Below, piece after piece: positions 63,986 through 64,000 of a stretch of DNA of 64,000 nt (within the stretch, counting starts at the first letter, position 1; each line of letters opens with the position of its first letter). The stretch is taken from the NCBI GenBank assembly GCA_018241225.1, contig JAFEEG010000004.1:104244-168243 (forward strand), given 5' to 3'. Below the pieces are notes generated by a model. The model worked only from the letters and a program-made list of their open reading frames with translations, did not search any database and was not told the origin of the DNA. Source of the stretch: Pseudomonadota bacterium. GTDB taxonomy: Bacteria > Pseudomonadota > Gammaproteobacteria > Burkholderiales > Burkholderiaceae_C. The translations under genes were made by a program, and so were the position numbers.

Positions 63986-64000
63986 CCCCCAGATTCACCG

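Overview
The window looks like chromosome of a high-GC betaproteobacterium of the order Burkholderiales, most likely family Comamonadaceae. This is inferred from gene content: four orphan Bug-type (tripartite tricarboxylate transporter) binding proteins, tight GTG/TTG-tolerant operons, argH beside an AlgZ/AlgR-type pair, and a CzcCBA metal pump. No rRNA, tRNA, CRISPR array, transposase or phage gene was seen.

Layout. 1-6800: the end of an unrecognised gene, a purine-nucleoside-permease-type lipoprotein, DNA polymerase IV, a glycolipid-binding-domain protein, then a Bug receptor plus cytosolic sulfatase operon divergent from a LysR regulator. 6950-14510: a flavin monooxygenase and an IclR regulator, divergent from a five-gene catabolic operon (amidohydrolase/lactonase, two Bug receptors, CaiB-type CoA-transferase, citryl-CoA-lyase-like protein). 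Two IclR-type dyads lie between the divergent genes. 14590-20730: a czcI-czcC-czcB-czcA metal efflux operon. 20790-25600: an MHS-family permease, an FMN-dependent 2-hydroxyacid dehydrogenase and a PbpC-type penicillin-binding protein.

26100-32540 carries a MarR regulator divergent from badH-badI-aliB-aliA-Bug receptor-badK. This is a complete route from cyclohexanecarboxylate to pimeloyl-CoA. 32600-36300: DUF1801 protein, polysaccharide-deacetylase-like protein, and an ECF sigma factor with a ferritin-like protein and a cytochrome c. The sigma gene and the ferritin/cytochrome operon are preceded by the same bipartite promoter (GGGAACG-N15-CCATCSAATG), so this looks like a self-regulated stress regulon. 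36340-45130: a 1991-residue alpha-2-macroglobulin with an intact CLEQ thioester motif, a Do-type protease and an OpgC-type membrane protein.

45280-53910: a glycosyltransferase, an OmpR/histidine-kinase pair, a secreted protein, argH, an AlgZ/AlgR-type pair and an AI-2E-family permease. 53950-58470: a secreted protein, then a translationally coupled surface-sugar cassette (acetyltransferase, GT2, UDP-glucuronate decarboxylase, UDP-glucose dehydrogenase). 58816-63985: three tandem SdrD-B-like/cadherin-like proteins, two ending in the same Ca-loop domain encoded by a 98 percent identical 687-bp repeat. They follow AT-rich, TTGCAA-rich leaders with alternative hairpins. This last module, beside UDP-xylose synthesis, is the least explained part of the window.
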